Shown: positions 1 through 6,387, counted from the first letter of the stretch. The stretch is 9,744 bases of DNA from Cellvibrio sp. (GCA_021323495.1 JAJQJO010000112.1:1-9744); one strand, 5' to 3'. Translations and numbers: made by a program. Notes: generated from the letters alone by a model not told the origin.

Positions 1-22
1 GCTGAGCGCAGCGATGCCCAAC
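1..22. repeat. Partial copy of a dispersed palindromic intergenic repeat
   Basis: The window opens inside a sequence of the form GCTGAGCGCAGCGATGCCCAAC. From memory, imperfect palindromes with a GTTGGGC...GCCCAAC stem around a GAGCGCAGCGA core are scattered between genes in many gammaproteobacteria. Only the core and the right arm (GCCCAAC, 16-22) are visible; the left arm would lie before base 1. It is non-coding and gives no evidence of mobility by itself. Identification rests on recall of the motif family, so it is tentative. Confidence 0.45.
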
Positions 23-103
23 ACGACCATCCCGCAACAATACTCCAACACGAAAAATAGGCATTACCAGCCGAGCTTGGGAACGAGTCTACGGCCAGAA
101 ATA

Positions 104-298
104 TCAGGGGCGATGCCCAAGAATCCTCGAAGGCAAGAACAACATTGCACGAAGAAATGCAAACACTGCATCAAACGCAATGCCGAGGATGCGGAAAGGA
201 ATAGAGATCAACCAGACAAAGGGCCAAAGAACTAACGCGAGCAGCGCTAATGGCCAACAAATAACCCATAACAATAACCAGCAAATAAACGTCAGCAC
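104..298 (-). CDS. Small hydrophobic membrane protein (64 aa), function unknown
   Basis: The protein is 64 residues long and very hydrophobic. Residues 2-32 are almost all Leu, Val, Ile, Trp, Ala or Phe, with tryptophans at regular spacing. A second hydrophobic/amphipathic stretch (about 36-56) follows, and the C-terminus is short and basic (SRILGHRP). It is probably an inner-membrane protein with one long or two short membrane segments. The start is GTG at 298, chosen because a near-perfect Shine-Dalgarno, AGGAGGG (305-311), sits 6 bases upstream. The stop is TGA at 104-106. It resembles small conserved membrane proteins of unknown function in pseudomonad-like bacteria, but I do not recognise a named family. 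It stands alone, 154 bases downstream of azurin on the same strand, with a hairpin between them, so co-transcription is unlikely. That the gene is real is fairly sure; its function is unknown. Confidence 0.75.
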   Translation of the reverse strand: MLTFICWLLLWVICWPLALLALVLWPFVWLISIPFRILGIAFDAVFAFLRAMLFLPSRILGHRP

Positions 299-304
299 AC
301 CAAT

Positions 305-311
305 CCCTCCT
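305..311 (-). promoter_or_regulatory. Ribosome binding site fixing a GTG start
   Basis: On the minus strand AGGAGGG lies 6 bases before the GTG at 298. This is the strongest Shine-Dalgarno in the window. It supports both the reality of the small membrane protein gene and its non-ATG start. Confidence 0.7.
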
Positions 312-410
312 ACATGAGTGTTTTTACCTTGGACGTGGATTCAGGACATTTGGATTCAATAGCCCGTACGGAGCTTGGCGGAATACGGATTTTCTATTCG
401 GACGCAACGC

Positions 411-441
411 AACCCGCATTTCGTTAAACTCCATGCGGGTT
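411..441 (-). terminator. Hairpin downstream of azurin, possible terminator
   Basis: AACCCGCAT (411-419) and ATGCGGGTT (433-441) form a perfect 9-bp stem with a 13-base loop, beginning 12 bases after the azurin stop codon. No clear T-run follows on the minus strand, where GCGTTGCG comes next. It may therefore be a weak or Rho-assisted terminator, or a 3'-end stabilising hairpin, rather than a classical intrinsic terminator. Confidence 0.5.
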
Positions 442-452
442 ACCTGAAGATC

Positions 453-905
453 TTATGGCGCGAGGGTTAAAGTACCCTGCATGATGGCGATATGGCCTGG
501 GAATGAGCAGAAGAAGGTGTATGCACCGCCTGCCGTCAGTTTGCTCACAGGGAAGGTTACCGATGCAGATTCCCCGCCTCCGATAAGCTTGGTAAAGGCA
601 ATTACGCGCTCGTCGCCCGGTTTGACGTACTGATTATCAACACCCGCCGCAAGCCCATCGCTGGCCACCGCTTTGGCATCCTCCGTCTTACTCAATACCC
701 AGTTATGCCCCATCACCGTTTTGGGCAACTTTCCGGTATGCGCCAGATTCAAGGTAAATTCCTTGCAGGTCTTATTGACCACAATAGCTTTTTGGTCAAA
801 CTGCATAGCGTCGTTACTGTTCAGCGTAAAACTACATTCTTCCGCTTGCACAAACTGTGCACCCGCCATCAACAATCCCGCCAGTACAAAAGCATATTTT
901 TTCAT
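453..905 (-). CDS. azu: Azurin, periplasmic blue copper protein
   Basis: Azurin is a type 1 copper protein that shuttles single electrons in the periplasm, typically between cytochromes and enzymes of respiration or nitrogen-oxide reduction. The 150-residue precursor has a Sec signal peptide (1-21, ending FVQA) and a 129-residue mature chain, close to the 128 of Pseudomonas aeruginosa azurin. In mature numbering every copper ligand is in its canonical place: Gly45-His46 in MGHNW, Cys112 in FFCSFPGH, His117 and Met121. The Cys3-Cys26 disulfide, His35 and buried Trp48 are also kept. Position 83 is Phe, where the P. aeruginosa protein has His. A GTG six bases further upstream (911) is in frame, but AGGAG at 913-917 lies 7 bases from the ATG at 905 and only 1 base from the GTG, so the ATG is chosen. 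The gene stands alone; no cytochrome or nitrite reductase gene is nearby to name its partner. A half-site resembling an ANR/FNR box (TTGAT) lies upstream, but without the second half. Confidence 0.97.
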   Translation of the reverse strand: MKKYAFVLAGLLMAGAQFVQAEECSFTLNSNDAMQFDQKAIVVNKTCKEFTLNLAHTGKLPKTVMGHNWVLSKTEDAKAVASDGLAAGVDNQYVKPGDERVIAFTKLIGGGESASVTFPVSKLTAGGAYTFFCSFPGHIAIMQGTLTLAP

Positions 906-1243
906 AGTCACTCTCCTCTATCGGTTACTGTAGTTAATCAATCGACGCTACTTTACTCAAAAACAGCCAATCCAAGCAGGGTTATTAATGATTAGATTGG
1001 TTAATTGTTAAAGACGTATCTTTACTGTCGCCTAAATACCAATAAGTAAAGCGCGAGCCGCAAGAGCTTATCTGCCCTCCCATTGCATGACTGTCGGATA
1101 GTTCACACCTGTCATAGTTTTTGCGGTCGGTGGAGTATTGATCGGAATGACCAGCCTTGCTGGCTTTATTATGTGTTGCTGAAAAAAATTGACGGAAAAA
1201 GAGCCTGCGCATCACCAGAGGATGGAAATACGCAGTTTTGGTT
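906..1243. other. Intergenic region upstream of azurin; no gene supported
   Basis: This 338-base spacer holds the azurin leader. I found no convincing sigma70 promoter or full FNR box. A short hairpin, CCAGC-CTT-GCTGG (1151-1163), is followed on the plus strand by CTTTATTATG; it is too weak to call a terminator. Open frames exist on both strands here (985-1215 minus, 1083-1337 plus), but their products have low-complexity, family-less composition and no ribosome binding site, so none is called. Confidence 0.6.
913..917 (-). promoter_or_regulatory. Ribosome binding site deciding the azurin start
   Basis: AGGAG on the minus strand sits 7 bases before the ATG at 905. It is too close to the alternative in-frame GTG at 911, which favours the MKKY start and gives a standard-length signal peptide. 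Confidence 0.75.
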
Positions 1244-1969
1244 TTATTTGGAATTCATGCTCTTCCTTAATCGTCCCAGTCCCAACAATAGCAGCCCTGA
1301 CATGGACAGTATCAATGATGACGATTCAGGCAAATAAGCAGCAGTGTCAAAGCCGCTCACCGTAACATCGCCCGAATAATCCGCAAGGGAACTGATCAAA
1401 CTTCCATCAAAATCTTCTATGGAAATTCCCTCCAATGATGAGGCATCCTTAAAAACAAATGCGGACAATCCGGCTATCCCTCCATTCATTACAGCAAAAC
1501 TATCTCCTTGCACAAATGGGTTCATTGATAAATAAGCAACCATGTCGATATAAGCAAAAATGGGTATTTCAGATGCAAAATAGGGTATGGAAAAAGGCTC
1601 AAGAGAAGCCATGGTATTTCCATCAGCATCCAACGCAACTTCATAAATTATCGTGCGTTTATCGCTTACTTTTTTAATAATAATTTTTTTTATTTTAGCC
1701 TCCTCCTCGAGGGTGCCGAGCGAAAAACTGATTTCTCCGTCACCATTTTCATCTTTTTGTGGACCTAATATCATATCTGCATTGTTGTCGCCATCGGTAT
1801 CCTTACCAACAGTTGCCGAACTGCCCACGTCAACCTTAACCGTCAACAGCCCGGCATGGGCCTGCAGGAATAAACCAAACCATAAAAGAGCAACGGCAAA
1901 AATTGCACCGCTCCATTTGATTACACCTTTCTTAAAAAAGCCGAACCGTTTAACCGAAATATTACACAT
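1244..1969 (-). CDS. Secreted protein with PEP-CTERM-like sorting signal
   Basis: This 241-residue exported protein is of unknown function. The long N-terminus ends in a signal peptide (basic residues to about 18, hydrophobic 20-36, likely cut after QAHA at 39). The C-terminus follows the PEP-CTERM plan: a short motif L213-P-E-S-S-S, a hydrophobic helix (about 219-232, SMSGLLLLGLG) and a basic tail (RLRKSMNSK). In that family an exosortase is thought to recognise the motif and process the tail, during export to the cell surface or extracellular matrix. Here the motif reads PES rather than PEP. The body is acidic, with two Asp/Asn-rich loops (DTDGDNNAD, 57-65; DENGDGE, 73-79) that look able to bind calcium. 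The start is ATG 1969, because GGAG (1976-1979) lies 6 bases upstream; the ATG at 1981 has no ribosome binding site. No exosortase or exopolysaccharide gene is in view. Export is clear; the sorting call is good but rests on the C-terminal pattern. Confidence 0.8.
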   Translation of the reverse strand: MCNISVKRFGFFKKGVIKWSGAIFAVALLWFGLFLQAHAGLLTVKVDVGSSATVGKDTDGDNNADMILGPQKDENGDGEISFSLGTLEEEAKIKKIIIKKVSDKRTIIYEVALDADGNTMASLEPFSIPYFASEIPIFAYIDMVAYLSMNPFVQGDSFAVMNGGIAGLSAFVFKDASSLEGISIEDFDGSLISSLADYSGDVTVSGFDTAAYLPESSSLILSMSGLLLLGLGRLRKSMNSK

Positions 1970-1975
1970 AGCAAT

Positions 1976-1979
1976 CTCC
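1976..1979 (-). promoter_or_regulatory. Ribosome binding site selecting the inner ATG
   Basis: GGAG lies 6 bases before the ATG at 1969. It overlaps the codons that follow the upstream in-frame ATG at 1981, which itself is preceded only by an AT-rich stretch. The shorter form beginning MCNISVKRF is therefore preferred. Confidence 0.55.
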
Positions 1980-2342
1980 ATTTTCAGATGGTAATTGGGA
2001 ATAGTGAAACGCGTCTTTTGTCATGATAAGTACCAAAGCGGCCATGGGCGCCGCGAAAGCAGTGTAGTAACTTACCTAACCATGTCCAAGAACCATTAGA
2101 GATATGAATTTTTATTCAAATGTTTTTCCCGACAAAAACACAGTTACTTTCAATTTACCTCATTCTTTAGCGACATAAAGCGATATCTAACGAAACAAAA
2201 ATCACATTAATGAACAAATATGATTCACAACAAAAACGTAAAAATTGCACATGAGTTAATAATGTCGCTTTAAACCTGGAGAATCTCACAGGCCCGATCG
2301 CATTTATGATCAAAACAGTTCGGTGAATTGCATTCGCGCAAA

Positions 2343-2376
2343 TGCAAAACCCCACTTTTCAGGGTGGGGTTTTGCA
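2343..2376. terminator. Strong symmetric (bidirectional) intrinsic terminator
   Basis: TGCAAAACCCCAC (2343-2355) pairs with GTGGGGTTTTGCA (2364-2376) in a perfect 13-bp stem with an 8-base loop. The GC-rich top and A4/T4 base make it work as an intrinsic terminator in both directions. On the minus strand it ends the secreted-protein gene that stops at 2456, about 80 bases upstream. On the plus strand no gene precedes it. Confidence 0.85.
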
Positions 2377-2455
2377 AATATTTAAAACGTCAAAAATGTT
2401 TTTGGATATAGCTAAAAAGCCATCATTGCTATGAAGCAATTTTTAATCAAAACAA

Positions 2456-3475
2456 TCAATCCTTGCGAACAGGTTTAACCGGCAGATAAAACTGTTGCGC
2501 AACAAAACGTACGCCAATGCCTGCGAAGTCCTGATATTTTTGATTTTTTCCAGTAGCGTAAAGTGTTCCGCCATTAGCGAGGATCGTTTGTGCCAAGGCA
2601 ACGTCTTCCGGCAGGGCACCGGACATTTCCAAATTAACATCGGACAATTTGGTGATGCGGTTGCTGCTATTTAGCAATGCCTGATCAAAACTGAAACAGG
2701 GAGTGGTTATGCACACAATGCCATTATTACTGACACCATAAAATTTCCCGACTGCGGTGTTTTGGGTGGCGGAACGATAAGCCTCTTTCGCGATGAACTC
2801 ACCTAATTTGCCGATCTGGGAATAATGTTTTGGCACAATTGCACCAACCAACAACAGCGGCGTCTTATTGGCAAAGGAATGAATGCCAGCGTTAATAGCT
2901 TCATCGCCGTAAACAACAGCGGAAACATAACACTCTTCCTGCAAGCGGCCATTTGCGCATTGGGTTAGTTTTTTATTAACCAATTTCACAAAATAACCAC
3001 CACAAAGAGGAGCAAGGCATTTGCGGTAATCCGGACGCGCGGTAAATACTTCCGCCTGGCTAACCCTTGCGACGAATTGGTATTCGATAAGAGGTCCATC
3101 AAATGCGCGCGAGTCCACTACCCCTTTTGCCTTAACCACATCGCCTTCAAATGTAAATGCAATCTCACGAACCACTCCATTGCTGTCTTCGTCAGGATCT
3201 GTCGGCAACTGGAAATAAACATCGGGAGTGGTTGTGATACTGGAGGAGGGAAATAATATGTGGTCGCCAACCGTTGAAATTTGTGCTACAAAACCGCCAG
3301 TCATCGCTGCAGTGGTTGGCAGACAGGGATTTGCCCTGCACCACGCCGGGGTGGACACCACAGAGCCCTCCACAATATTAAACGCATAAGTAGCGCCTGT
3401 TTGTGCAACCGCCAGATGGCCAACAAAGGCAATTAATAACGTGAAGCAAAGAAATACATATTTAACCATTTTCAT
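2456..3475 (-). CDS. Secreted cysteine-paired protein, DUF6748-like
   Basis: This 339-residue exported protein has a signal peptide (1-24, ending LAVA, then QTG). The mature chain has eight cysteines in four close pairs: C46/C51 (CRANPC), C153/C158 (CLAPLC), C173/C182 and C255/C260 (CITTPC), as expected for disulfides in an oxidising compartment. The middle part, with the signature RKCLAPLCGGYFVKLVN followed by C..G...ECYV, and the later NGIVCITTPC...LN part, match my recollection of the DUF6748 family of secreted proteins of unknown function. I cannot confirm this without a profile search. The N-terminal part (25-130) holds a similar C-x3-P-C motif, suggesting an internal repeat. No catalytic motif is evident, and the last residues (PVKPVRKD) are basic. 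AGGAG at 3483-3487 lies 7 bases before the ATG at 3475, which sets the start over the Met at codon 3. It is monocistronic, with its own terminator at 2343-2376. Export is sure, family moderately sure, role unknown. Confidence 0.75.
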   Translation of the reverse strand: MKMVKYVFLCFTLLIAFVGHLAVAQTGATYAFNIVEGSVVSTPAWCRANPCLPTTAAMTGGFVAQISTVGDHILFPSSSITTTPDVYFQLPTDPDEDSNGVVREIAFTFEGDVVKAKGVVDSRAFDGPLIEYQFVARVSQAEVFTARPDYRKCLAPLCGGYFVKLVNKKLTQCANGRLQEECYVSAVVYGDEAINAGIHSFANKTPLLLVGAIVPKHYSQIGKLGEFIAKEAYRSATQNTAVGKFYGVSNNGIVCITTPCFSFDQALLNSSNRITKLSDVNLEMSGALPEDVALAQTILANGGTLYATGKNQKYQDFAGIGVRFVAQQFYLPVKPVRKD

Positions 3476-3806
3476 TTTACAACTCCTGGTAAATTAAGTT
3501 AATTGAAGAAAAAATCCTGAAATCGCCATACATCCTTAACTGGCAAATCGGGAGCACAACAAAGTTAGTGAAATAATGACGAACCAATAAATTTCGTTTA
3601 GCTATGGCATCGGTATTATTTTTATCTTTACTCAGCATGCGCGAAAAAGTGTATCACTGCATTTTTATAAATTTTGTTAAATAATGTTCGTTATAAAAGC
3701 CGATATTTTGGTGATTTTAATGACAAGAAAAAATGACGCATAAATTTGCGCGCGGCAGAAAATTTATCTCGCTTACTCAAAGTCAGTCTATTGTTAGGAA
3801 GCACCC
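3476..3806. other. Divergent AT-rich intergenic region
   Basis: This 331-base spacer lies between the DUF6748-like gene (leftward) and the GNAT gene (rightward). It must contain both promoters, but I see no hexamer pair good enough to place. The ribosome binding sites are clear at each end (AGGAG 3483-3487 minus; AGGAAG 3796-3801 plus). A 26-codon frame starting with ATG at 3604 has no ribosome binding site and is not called. Confidence 0.6.
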
Positions 3807-4292
3807 ATGAAAATTCGCTCCTGTAGCAGCAGTGACATCCCGGCGATCTGTGCAATTTATAATCACTACATCGCACACACAATAATCACGTTTGAAGAAA
3901 TTCCACTGGCCGTGACGCAGATGCAAGAGCGGGTTAACGCCTATACCCAAAGCTATCCCTGGCTAGTATGTGAAGATGCAGGGGAAATTGTTGGTTATGC
4001 CTACGCGAGCAAATGGAAGGAACGCAGTGCTTACAAACATACTGCGGAAGTCACAGTGTATTTAAAACATGGTGCGACACAAAAAGGTTATGGTAGTGCT
4101 TTGTACGCACAACTGATTGAACAGCTCAAAGCACAAGGTTGCCACGTTTTGCTCGGGTGTTTGTCGATACCGAACGAAGCCAGCGCAAAATTGCATGAGC
4201 GATTTGGCTTCAAACAAATTGCGCATTTTAGCGAAGTCGGGCGCAAGTTTGGGCGCTGGATTGATGTAGGCTATTGGCAAAAAGTGTTATAG
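3807..4292 (+). CDS. GNAT N-acetyltransferase, phosphinothricin acetyltransferase type
   Basis: This 161-residue cytosolic acetyltransferase of the GNAT fold is full length for its subfamily. Family landmarks run in order: IYNHYIAHTIITFEE (17-31), PWLVCEDAGEIVGYAYASKWKER (51-73, in part), the substrate-side TAEVTVYL (79-86), the acetyl-CoA pyrophosphate loop QKGYGSALY (92-100), and the C-terminal IPNEASAKLHERFGF (121-135) and EVGRKFGRWIDVGYWQ (143-158). This is the pattern of phosphinothricin/methionine sulfoximine acetyltransferases and their housekeeping relatives, which acetylate the amino group of glutamate-like or methionine-analogue compounds. The true substrate cannot be read from the sequence, and many members act on methionine sulfone/sulfoximine rather than a herbicide. 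AGGAAG (3796-3801) is 5 bases before the ATG. It is followed on the same strand, 132 bases on, by the META lipoprotein gene, and the gap suggests separate transcription. Confidence 0.9.
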   Translation: MKIRSCSSSDIPAICAIYNHYIAHTIITFEEIPLAVTQMQERVNAYTQSYPWLVCEDAGEIVGYAYASKWKERSAYKHTAEVTVYLKHGATQKGYGSALYAQLIEQLKAQGCHVLLGCLSIPNEASAKLHERFGFKQIAHFSEVGRKFGRWIDVGYWQKVL

Positions 4293-4424
4293 CGCACCGA
4301 ACTAATCGCCTGTTATCGATTATAAACGTGTAGGATTCAGGTATCTTCACCCATTAACGCAATCGCCCAAATCTTAATTTATGCAAACTCAATTTTTTTC
4401 ACTTGATTTATAGGAACTTAAACA

Positions 4425-4970
4425 ATGAATAAGACATTAGTAGGGCTTTTATCAGCAACGATTTTACTCAACACCGCCTGCTCCCCCAAACAGGAAGAAG
4501 CGCCAAAAAATTCAAGTTCCTCCGCTTCGTCAGCAGTGGCGATGACTGCATCCTCCGAAACAACTGCAACTGCCCCGACAGAAGCGGCAGTGACCCCGGC
4601 AGAGTCAACCAGTCCACCTAACGGGGGATTGTTAAACACCAACTGGAAGCTCATTCTGCTGGGCGATAAAGAGGTCACGGTGAACGATAACCAACGTGAA
4701 GCCAGTATTTTCTTCAGCGCGGAAAACCGCGTTACCGGTTCCGACGGTTGCAATAGCATCAGCGGAAGCTATACCCTGGACGGAGAAAAACTAACGTTGG
4801 GAGAAATGGCGGGAACCAAAATGGCGTGTGCCGAAGGTGGTGACCAATCGCAGGCATTTAACGAAGCATTGGCAAAAGTTGCGAGTTACACCGTACACGC
4901 CGATCAATTGGAATTACGCGATACGACCGGTTTGGTCCTGGCTCGCTTTAAAGCGATTGCGCAACCCTGA
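4425..4970 (+). CDS. Lipoprotein with META (HslJ-like) domain
   Basis: This 181-residue lipoprotein has a short signal peptide with lipobox LNTAC. Cys19 is the predicted lipidated residue, and Ser at +2 favours outer-membrane delivery. A low-complexity Ser/Thr/Ala/Pro linker (about 27-66) leads to a single META domain (about 70-178). Hallmarks are NTNWKLILLG (71-80), the central GCN of GSDGCNSISGSY (105-116), TKMAC (131-135) and a C-terminal LELRDTTGLVLARF (162-175). META domains occur in HslJ, a heat-induced outer-membrane protein of E. coli linked to novobiocin resistance, and in many stress-related lipoproteins; biochemical function is not established. AGGAA (4412-4416) precedes the ATG by 8 bases. 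The gene converges on the AraC-type regulator and shares the terminator at 4993-5027. The serine-rich linker resembles those of secreted proteins in this kind of organism. Confidence 0.88.
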   Translation: MNKTLVGLLSATILLNTACSPKQEEAPKNSSSSASSAVAMTASSETTATAPTEAAVTPAESTSPPNGGLLNTNWKLILLGDKEVTVNDNQREASIFFSAENRVTGSDGCNSISGSYTLDGEKLTLGEMAGTKMACAEGGDQSQAFNEALAKVASYTVHADQLELRDTTGLVLARFKAIAQP

Positions 4971-4992
4971 TTCGCATCGCCTACCCGATCGC

Positions 4993-5027
4993 AAAAGGCC
5001 CGTTAGATAATATCTCACGGGCCTTTT
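4993..5027. terminator. Bidirectional terminator between convergent genes
   Basis: AAAAGGCCCGT (4993-5003) pairs with ACGGGCCTTTT (5017-5027) in a perfect 11-bp stem. Inside the loop, AGAT and ATCT can extend the hairpin. T-runs on both strands let it end the META lipoprotein transcript (stop 22 bases before) and the AraC-type regulator transcript (stop 9 bases away on the other side). Confidence 0.9.
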
Positions 5028-5035
5028 ATTATATG

Positions 5036-6184
5036 TTATGCGCCGGCATTGTTGGCTATATCACCGCGTTGTCGATATTCGGTCGGTGTAACACCCACCA
5101 TACGCTTAAAGAAACGATGGAATGCCGAAGGGCTATTAAATCCGGATTTATAAATAATCTCCAGGATAGTTTCGTCTTTTAACTCTGGCAGAAGCAATAA
5201 CCGTTTGGCTTCTTCGACGCGGTAGCGATTGATAAATTCAAAAAAATTCGATTGGTAATGCATTTTTAAAATCGCAGAAATGTCGCGTGGTTTTAAACCG
5301 ATTTGCTCGGCAAAACGTTCAAGGTTGATATTGCTCTCCAGAAACAACTTGTCTTCATTGATGGCTTTTTCAATAATCGCAACCTTGTGGTCCATTTTGG
5401 TGGGCTGTACCGGTTTGGCAACCGGCACCACATGCACGCTCAACAATTGGCGAGTATTGATTAATCCAAATACAAATAAACCGTTCACCAACATAACGGT
5501 AAGGTAGTTGTCGATAATACCGAGTGTATCGCTGACTGATGCGCTTACCAACCCTTCCAGTAAATACGCAAGCAACGACCATAACCAGTGCAAACAAAAA
5601 CCGGCGAGCACTACATCCGCCAATTTTAATTCGGACATCGAGATGTCGGCATACAGATGCTTTAAATTATCGCGCAGTTTATATTCAGCAATTACACAGG
5701 CGACGATATAGCCCAGCGGTGACAGTTTCACCAGCGCCCACACAAACGCTACTACTGCATTTTCCGCACCCGCCAATTCTGTCGCTGGCTGCCATTCCAG
5801 ACTATCGATATCAAATACCACCAGTAACATCACGGCGATAAATGCAGGCAATAGATGAACCAAATTGCGCCAGCGTAACAATTCAACCTGTTGCGAAAGC
5901 GAGCGCAGATAAAAATAAAGCACCGGCCCCTGGAGCAATAAGCAGGCTGACAAAATAGTAATGATAAAGGGTGAGTGATTGATCGGCGTGGTTTTTAAAT
6001 CGCCATTCCAAACGATCAAGGTAGTAGTAAGTACCAGCGCAATCAGCACAAAAAATCCGGACAAAATGCGCCGGGGCTGAACATGCTTGGCGGGCAACAA
6101 ATTTAACAACACCGCCAGCACACAGCACTCTACCGCCGTGAGGACCAACACCAGGTCATGAATATTGAGGAAATTGGTTTTCAT
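5036..6184 (-). CDS. Membrane-bound AraC-family transcriptional regulator
   Basis: The 382-residue protein couples a polytopic N-terminal sensor to a C-terminal AraC/XylS DNA-binding domain. Seven hydrophobic segments can be placed near residues 9-30, 38-59, 72-95, 106-126, 143-167, 186-210 and 222-246. A hydrophilic linker (250-262) leads to the double helix-turn-helix domain (about 267-371): first helices around LERFAEQIGLKPRDISAILK (288-307), second around ILEIIYKSGFNSPSAFHRFF (340-359), ending with the family signature GVTPTEYR (364-371). A seven-helix sensor fused to AraC occurs in other gammaproteobacteria; the ligand is unknown. The ATG at 6184 has no Shine-Dalgarno: the sequence before it is AT-rich, with TATAAA ending 5 bases upstream. 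Later Met codons fall inside or after membrane helices, so the first ATG is still preferred. It is divergent from the cupin-like gene, a layout that often means the regulator controls its neighbour and itself. Target genes are inferred only. Confidence 0.9.
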   Translation of the reverse strand: MKTNFLNIHDLVLVLTAVECCVLAVLLNLLPAKHVQPRRILSGFFVLIALVLTTTLIVWNGDLKTTPINHSPFIITILSACLLLQGPVLYFYLRSLSQQVELLRWRNLVHLLPAFIAVMLLVVFDIDSLEWQPATELAGAENAVVAFVWALVKLSPLGYIVACVIAEYKLRDNLKHLYADISMSELKLADVVLAGFCLHWLWSLLAYLLEGLVSASVSDTLGIIDNYLTVMLVNGLFVFGLINTRQLLSVHVVPVAKPVQPTKMDHKVAIIEKAINEDKLFLESNINLERFAEQIGLKPRDISAILKMHYQSNFFEFINRYRVEEAKRLLLLPELKDETILEIIYKSGFNSPSAFHRFFKRMVGVTPTEYRQRGDIANNAGA

Positions 6185-6271
6185 TAATTTTTATACACTG
6201 CATAGATCACAAGGATCAGTGGTTGATTGATAAATATCTGACTTTCTGTCGTCACTTGAGCTCTTATTAAA

Positions 6272-6291
6272 ATTGTATTTTTTGCTACAAT
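6272..6291. promoter_or_regulatory. Inverted repeat in the araC/cupin spacer, possible operator
   Basis: ATTGTA (6272-6277) and TACAAT (6286-6291) form perfect 6-bp arms around an 8-base T-rich spacer. The site is about 90 bases upstream of the AraC-type regulator and 150 bases upstream of the cupin-like gene. It has the form of a dimer operator, but AraC-family proteins more often use direct repeats, so the assignment is weak. Confidence 0.3.
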
Positions 6292-6375
6292 CCAATTACT
6301 TATTGCTGCTCTCTGGTGCGTATTGCTATTTGCGCGAATGTCAGGTTTTTGCGAAATAGATTTAATAAATCTTAA

Positions 6376-6387
6376 CCGCCAAGGCGG
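6376..6387. promoter_or_regulatory. Perfect GC palindrome at the cupin-gene promoter
   Basis: CCGCCAAGGCGG is a 12-bp sequence with perfect 5-bp arms around AA in an otherwise AT-rich spacer. It sits where the -35 element would be expected for the extended -10 at 6406-6414, which fits an activator or repressor binding site. No protein can be assigned; the divergently encoded AraC-type regulator is one candidate. Confidence 0.4.

Larger units (their letters stand above)
1970..2455. other. Long AT-rich intergenic region; no protein gene supported
   Basis: This 486-base gap separates two secreted-protein genes. It contains the leader and presumably the promoter of the PEP-CTERM-like gene (toward 1970) and a strong symmetric terminator (2343-2376). 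It also contains an 8-bp inverted repeat, AGCGACAT (2169-2176) and ATGTCGCT (2262-2269), flanking an AT-rich core. I looked for a sigma54-type -24/-12 element upstream of the PEP-CTERM-like gene and did not find one. An open frame at 2167-2355 (minus) runs through the terminator and is not believable. Confidence 0.6.

Noticed and set aside
906..1000. ANR/FNR box upstream of azurin
   Set aside because: A TTGAT half-site is present, but the ATCAA partner at the right spacing is missing.
985..1215. 76-codon open frame on the minus strand between azurin and the PEP-CTERM-like gene
   Set aside because: No ribosome binding site, no signal or domain pattern, and a composition with no resemblance to a folded protein. 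The region is better read as intergenic.
1982..2170. Sigma54 promoter upstream of the PEP-CTERM-like gene
   Set aside because: Some PEP-CTERM genes have one, so I searched for GG-N10-GC on the minus strand. No candidate had the flanking consensus.
2167..2355. 62-codon open frame on the minus strand
   Set aside because: It begins inside the terminator hairpin at 2343-2376 and has no plausible ribosome binding site or family.
3604..3684. 26-residue hydrophobic peptide on the plus strand
   Set aside because: No ribosome binding site. It lies in an AT-rich promoter region where such short frames arise by chance.
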